Assembly (NCBI GenBank): GCA_019648995.1
Contig: BLXT01004163.1
Span: forward strand, 32,651 to 55,900
DNA from: Plakobranchus ocellatus
Lineage: Eukaryota > Mollusca > Gastropoda > Plakobranchidae
DNA: 23,250 bases
Direction of reading: 5' to 3'
Positions 20,665-23,250 of this stretch are shown here, in pieces; the first letter of the stretch is position 1, and every line of letters begins with the position of its first letter. The notes under the pieces were generated by a model. It made no database searches, was not told where the DNA came from, and saw only the letters and a list, made by a program, of their open reading frames with translations. Both the position numbers and the translations under genes were made by a program.

Positions 20665-20780
20665 TCACAGCACTTCCTGCAAAACACTTGTAGTCACCCA
20701 AATGGTTTTATCCTGCTCTGTAGCAATGACAGTTTTGATATGCATGCACATCTCAGCCAGGTTTCCACCTTGAACAGTGC
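20665..20780 (-). CDS. Terminal coding exon of an unidentified gene
   Basis: Seen: the minus-strand acceptor TTCTTCTTTAG (preceding 20780) opens a 116-nt exon: 2 nt, then 37 codons, then TGA at 20667-20665. With the upstream exon it reads HHLFSG, then TVQGGNLAEMCMHIKTVI, then ATEQDKTIWVTTSVLQEVL. The amphipathic helix, the following beta-like stretch and the absence of low-complexity residues look like the C-terminus of a conserved globular protein. The phase matches the upstream exon exactly (phase 1). I do not recognise the family and assign no function. The surroundings are much more AT-rich than the exon. Frame, splice sites and stop all agree, so the exon call is stronger than any identity. 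Confidence 0.68.
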
Positions 20781-22073
20781 CTAAAGAAGAAAAAGAGAGG
20801 GCAGATAAGTAAACTCAATTTTTTTCACAACCAAAATTTGAAAATTTTGTTTTGCGTTTTCTATATTTTGCTTTCTGCACTCACTTGAAATGTATGTTTA
20901 TAATTATTAAGTCAATCCATCTTTTCTTCCTATTAAGCTCAGTTGTCATTTATGGTAAATCATAACAAATTGGATTAGTAAAGGTTCAAACTGCAACAAA
21001 TCATTGATTGTGATACAGCCTTGTTCTTATCCTTTCAATGACTCCCCATGGCCAGTTATTTTTGTATTTGAATGTTGTTGATGGATAAAGCACCTGAGAA
21101 AATTCATTAAAGTACCAACAAAAAGATGTACATACATTTATTTGAACAATCATGATTGGTTTCAAGAATAGATTTAGTATTTTAGTTTCTAGAAACTAAA
21201 ATGGTGATTGCTTTTGTAGGTTTGCCATCATGCTAGACCATTTGCCAAGCAATATGAGCTAAGATTGAATTATGCTTTCAATGATGCATCTGTCTCATAT
21301 ATAGAAATGGAAGAATGCTTGTAGATGCTAACAGTAAGCTCTTTAATTGGAAAGTAGCTTAAGCTACAGGTTTCTGCACTTAAACTCTCGAGTTCAAACC
21401 CCTTGATTTCCATCAATATCAGTAAATAGAATGTAGACCAACATAATATATAGGTACGTGTATGCACATGTATGTATGTATGTATGTATATATGGAGGTG
21501 TGTGTGAGTATGTGCGTGTGTGTGGTTTGCTGTTTTTTTGGGGGGGGATATGTTTCAAACAAGGTTACATATGCCCTTTTGAAAAGTCTTATTCCTATGA
21601 ACAAGATATAAAGATATGTATATGTACTACAACATTTTCGCTTTTCAATTCACATTTTTAGTTCGTTTTGCACTATTTCATGCTATGTTTTATCTGATCA
21701 TCAACACATCAATTTTTTTTCTTTTTATGTCAATTTTTTTAGTAAAAATGGTCAAGTTTGAGGACTGATGATGCACTTAGCATGTAGCACACCTTGTTTT
21801 TTTTCCTCTTTGTGTATGTCAAAAATGAAAAGAATGTTGCCATGTTTTTTTTAGTAATAACATCACAATGACCACCAAACTCATCAAAAGCTAACAAAAG
21901 TTCAGCCATTCAATTCTCTATTCAAAAGCATTCAAATCATCTAACACTATCCCTCTAAGACCTACAATAGGGCGAACTAAAAAGAGTTAATAAGGTATGG
22001 TACAATACCTCTGGTGGAAAAGATTGTGACAAGCTGAAAAAATGCCACAGAAATGGTAAAAAGGACACATTAC
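20781..22073 (-). other. Last intron of the unidentified minus-strand gene
   Basis: It runs from donor GTAATGTG (minus strand, at 22073) to acceptor CTTTAG at 20781-20786. It is AT-rich and contains the TATG/TG repeat at 21460-21526, a G-run at 21540-21547, and no other feature I can support. Confidence 0.6.
21460..21526. repeat. (TATG)n and (TG)n low-complexity repeat
   Basis: Imperfect TATG tetranucleotides (21469-21488) followed by TGTG-rich sequence. It lies within the intron. Frames across it on both strands are repeat-driven. Confidence 0.85.
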
Positions 22074-22183
22074 CTGAAAACAGATGGTGGTAATCCTGTT
22101 CAATTTTTTGGAACTGCTCAAAAACCTCCTTTGAATTTTTTGTACTTGATCGACCTTTCAAAAACTGGGGATCTCTTGTTTCC
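22074..22183 (-). CDS. Penultimate coding exon of the unidentified gene
   Basis: Seen: minus-strand acceptor TTTTCATCTCTAG ending at 22184, a 110-nt exon, and donor CAG/GTAATGTG at 22073. The frame is 1 nt, then 36 codons, then 1 nt: it starts ETRDPQFLKGRSS, continues NSKEVFEQFQKIEQDYHHL and ends FS. The glutamine- and charge-rich stretch suggests a helix. The final G joins GC of the next exon to make Gly, so the two exons splice without a break. The open stretch continues on both sides of the exon without splice logic, so I do not use the first Met seen near 22230 as a start. Upstream exons lie beyond 23250. Family unknown. Confidence 0.65.
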
Positions 22184-22365
22184 CTAGAGATGAAAAGAAT
22201 AAAAGTTTTCTGAAATCCTTTGCCTCCCAAAGATTAAAACTACAGCTGCAGTTTTCAATTTCAGGCGATCACGTTCAATGTAACTATTTACATTCTTCAA
22301 ACAGCCACCCTATACACTGAATGAATAACTGTATGTGGCAATGTGGGAAAAATCATGTTAGACTC

Positions 22366-22718
22366 AGCGTAGGCGCACACTGGAGGCAGCAGTTCACGTG
22401 TCCAACAATACATGTTTTGAAATACTCTCTTTCTTTGGTGCCGGCGCACATCAAGTCGGCGACTTGTCGGAGCGTCGGAGCTATCCTTTGTGTTTTACAG
22501 CCTGGTCTTACATCACTGGCTCTGTCGGATAAGGGATAGGGGGCTGCCATTACGTGACCACGCATAATTCTACTGACCGCTGCCGCACGAACCACGAGGC
22601 CAGTCTTGTTACGCAAATTATCAGGCTAACTTGTCGGTGGGTAGCGCACAGTAACTGCGACATCAGTCCTTCATGTTAGCCATGACAAGTCGCGTCGCCT
22701 CCAGTGTGGGTCTACGCT
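22366..22718. mobile_element. 353-bp MITE with 22-bp inverted ends
   Basis: The left end is 22366-22387 (AGCGTAGGCGCACACTGGAG plus GC). The right end is the reverse complement of 22697-22718, identical at 20 of 22 positions. The interior is notably GC-rich for this window and carries CGGCGACTTGTCGGAGCG-type motifs. It has no coding capacity beyond an 87-codon minus frame that runs into both repeats. No clean target duplication is visible (flanks GACTC and CACAGTG), so the true end may be a few bases outside. It is a non-autonomous DNA transposon; the superfamily is not assigned. Confidence 0.75.
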
Positions 22719-23198
22719 CACAGTGAACTATTTGGGAGCTTGAGAAAATGATTTTTAAAAAATGGTCTCAGATTTTTTAAAAAAATCAGTTCTGAGTGTC
22801 AAGTTTTAATTCTTATTCTAAAAAATTAAAATATGGCTTTTAGGCATTTTATGAAATTAAAAAAAAAAAAAAAAACTACATTGACCCCATTTACTCAATT
22901 CCACTGTCAGATCAACGATTCAGAGACACATTTTTGAGTAATGGCAGGAAAACCTTTATGTATGATCAGACCTGCCAACCCCAAATTGCTCTAACAGGAA
23001 TATTCACCTCTACTCACGGGAATTTAGGAAGTCTCACAGGAATATGCCAGTATATAATTAAATGCGTATGGATAAACCGTATTACACCTTAATAATATAC
23101 TGGCCCATAGACATTCCATAACATTTAAGTTTAATATCAGAGGATAATTAATGCATTTTCGGCTCTAAAGATGCAAGAAAGTATCTCCCTACTCACTG
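22719..23198. other. No gene recognised
   Basis: AT-rich DNA with an imperfect A/T hairpin at 22749-22790 and poly-A near 22859-22875. GACCTGCCAACCCC (22970-22983) followed by CACGGGAAT and CACAGGAAT resembles the start of other dispersed repeats, but no partner end was found. Confidence 0.4.
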
Positions 23199-23250
23199 CC
23201 ATCATCATCATCAGGTGCCTTGCTTTACAGCGTTGGCGATCATGGTCCTC
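23199..23250 (-). mobile_element. 3' end of another RTE-like element (runs off window)
   Basis: On the minus strand the frame reads RTMIANAVKQGT and then TGA, repeated as TGATGATGATGA (23213-23201). It matches the C-terminus and tail of the RTE copy at 11046-11110 (RNMIANVCSRRGT, then TGATGATGAT). The frame is intact for the short part visible. The body of the element lies to the right of the window. Confidence 0.7.

Noticed and set aside
21955..22230. 91-codon minus frame taken as a complete small protein
   Set aside because: Only 22074-22183 has exon character with splice sites on both sides; the rest of the frame is intron read-through.
22321..22616. Overlapping plus and minus frames of 72 and 87 codons
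   Set aside because: Both run into the MITE inverted repeat and have no domain. Such frames are often mis-annotated in MITEs.

Overview
This window reads as nuclear DNA of an animal, most likely a gastropod mollusc. It is AT-rich, with roughly one third G+C judged by eye. It contains intron-split exons with consensus splice sites, degraded RTE-type non-LTR retrotransposons, DNA transposons with inverted ends, a tRNA-derived SINE and many CT/GA, GAA and AT microsatellites. Dense TCTAGA/CTAGAT clusters are a pattern I associate with gastropod genomes. The organism call is inference. Nothing bacterial (operons, Shine-Dalgarno sites, CRISPR) is present.

Layout: (1) 1-1950, plus strand: two exons of a probable immunoglobulin-superfamily gene (201-411 and 1588-1950). 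They join in matching phase 0 and are otherwise flanked by plain intron-like DNA. (2) 2326-3355: a 43-bp minisatellite and a 540-bp pyrimidine tract. (3) 3900-11110: a transposon graveyard. It holds a minus-strand fragment of an RTE-like reverse transcriptase with an internal tandem duplication, a minus-strand tRNA-derived SINE, and a plus-strand RTE copy. A 4.74-kb DNA transposon (5604-10344) splits that RTE copy exactly at its YADD catalytic motif. The DNA transposon has inverted ends beginning CGCG, a 4-bp GTAT target duplication and arrays of a CCGTAAGTGC motif near both ends. It carries a possible solo LTR and a GAA/GA microsatellite, and no recognisable transposase. (4) 11300-12240: repeats of a GGACCT..TTACTCGGGTG motif, a (CT)28 tract and a Penelope-like/hammerhead-like motif. 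(5) 13603-14202: (AT)18 and a 153-bp tandem duplication. (6) 14203-20664: long AT-rich DNA without recognisable genes, including a TCTAGA-rich block. Part may be 3' UTR of the next gene. (7) 20665-22183, minus strand: the last two coding exons of a conserved-looking gene I cannot name. (8) 22366-22718: a 353-bp MITE. (9) 23199-23250: the 3' end of another minus-strand RTE copy running out of the window.

The two host genes (plus strand at the left, minus strand at the right) are both partial and show no functional link. The main interest is the layered history of insertions: the RTE copy came first, the CGCG-ended DNA transposon landed in its active-site codons, and a possible LTR element landed in that.
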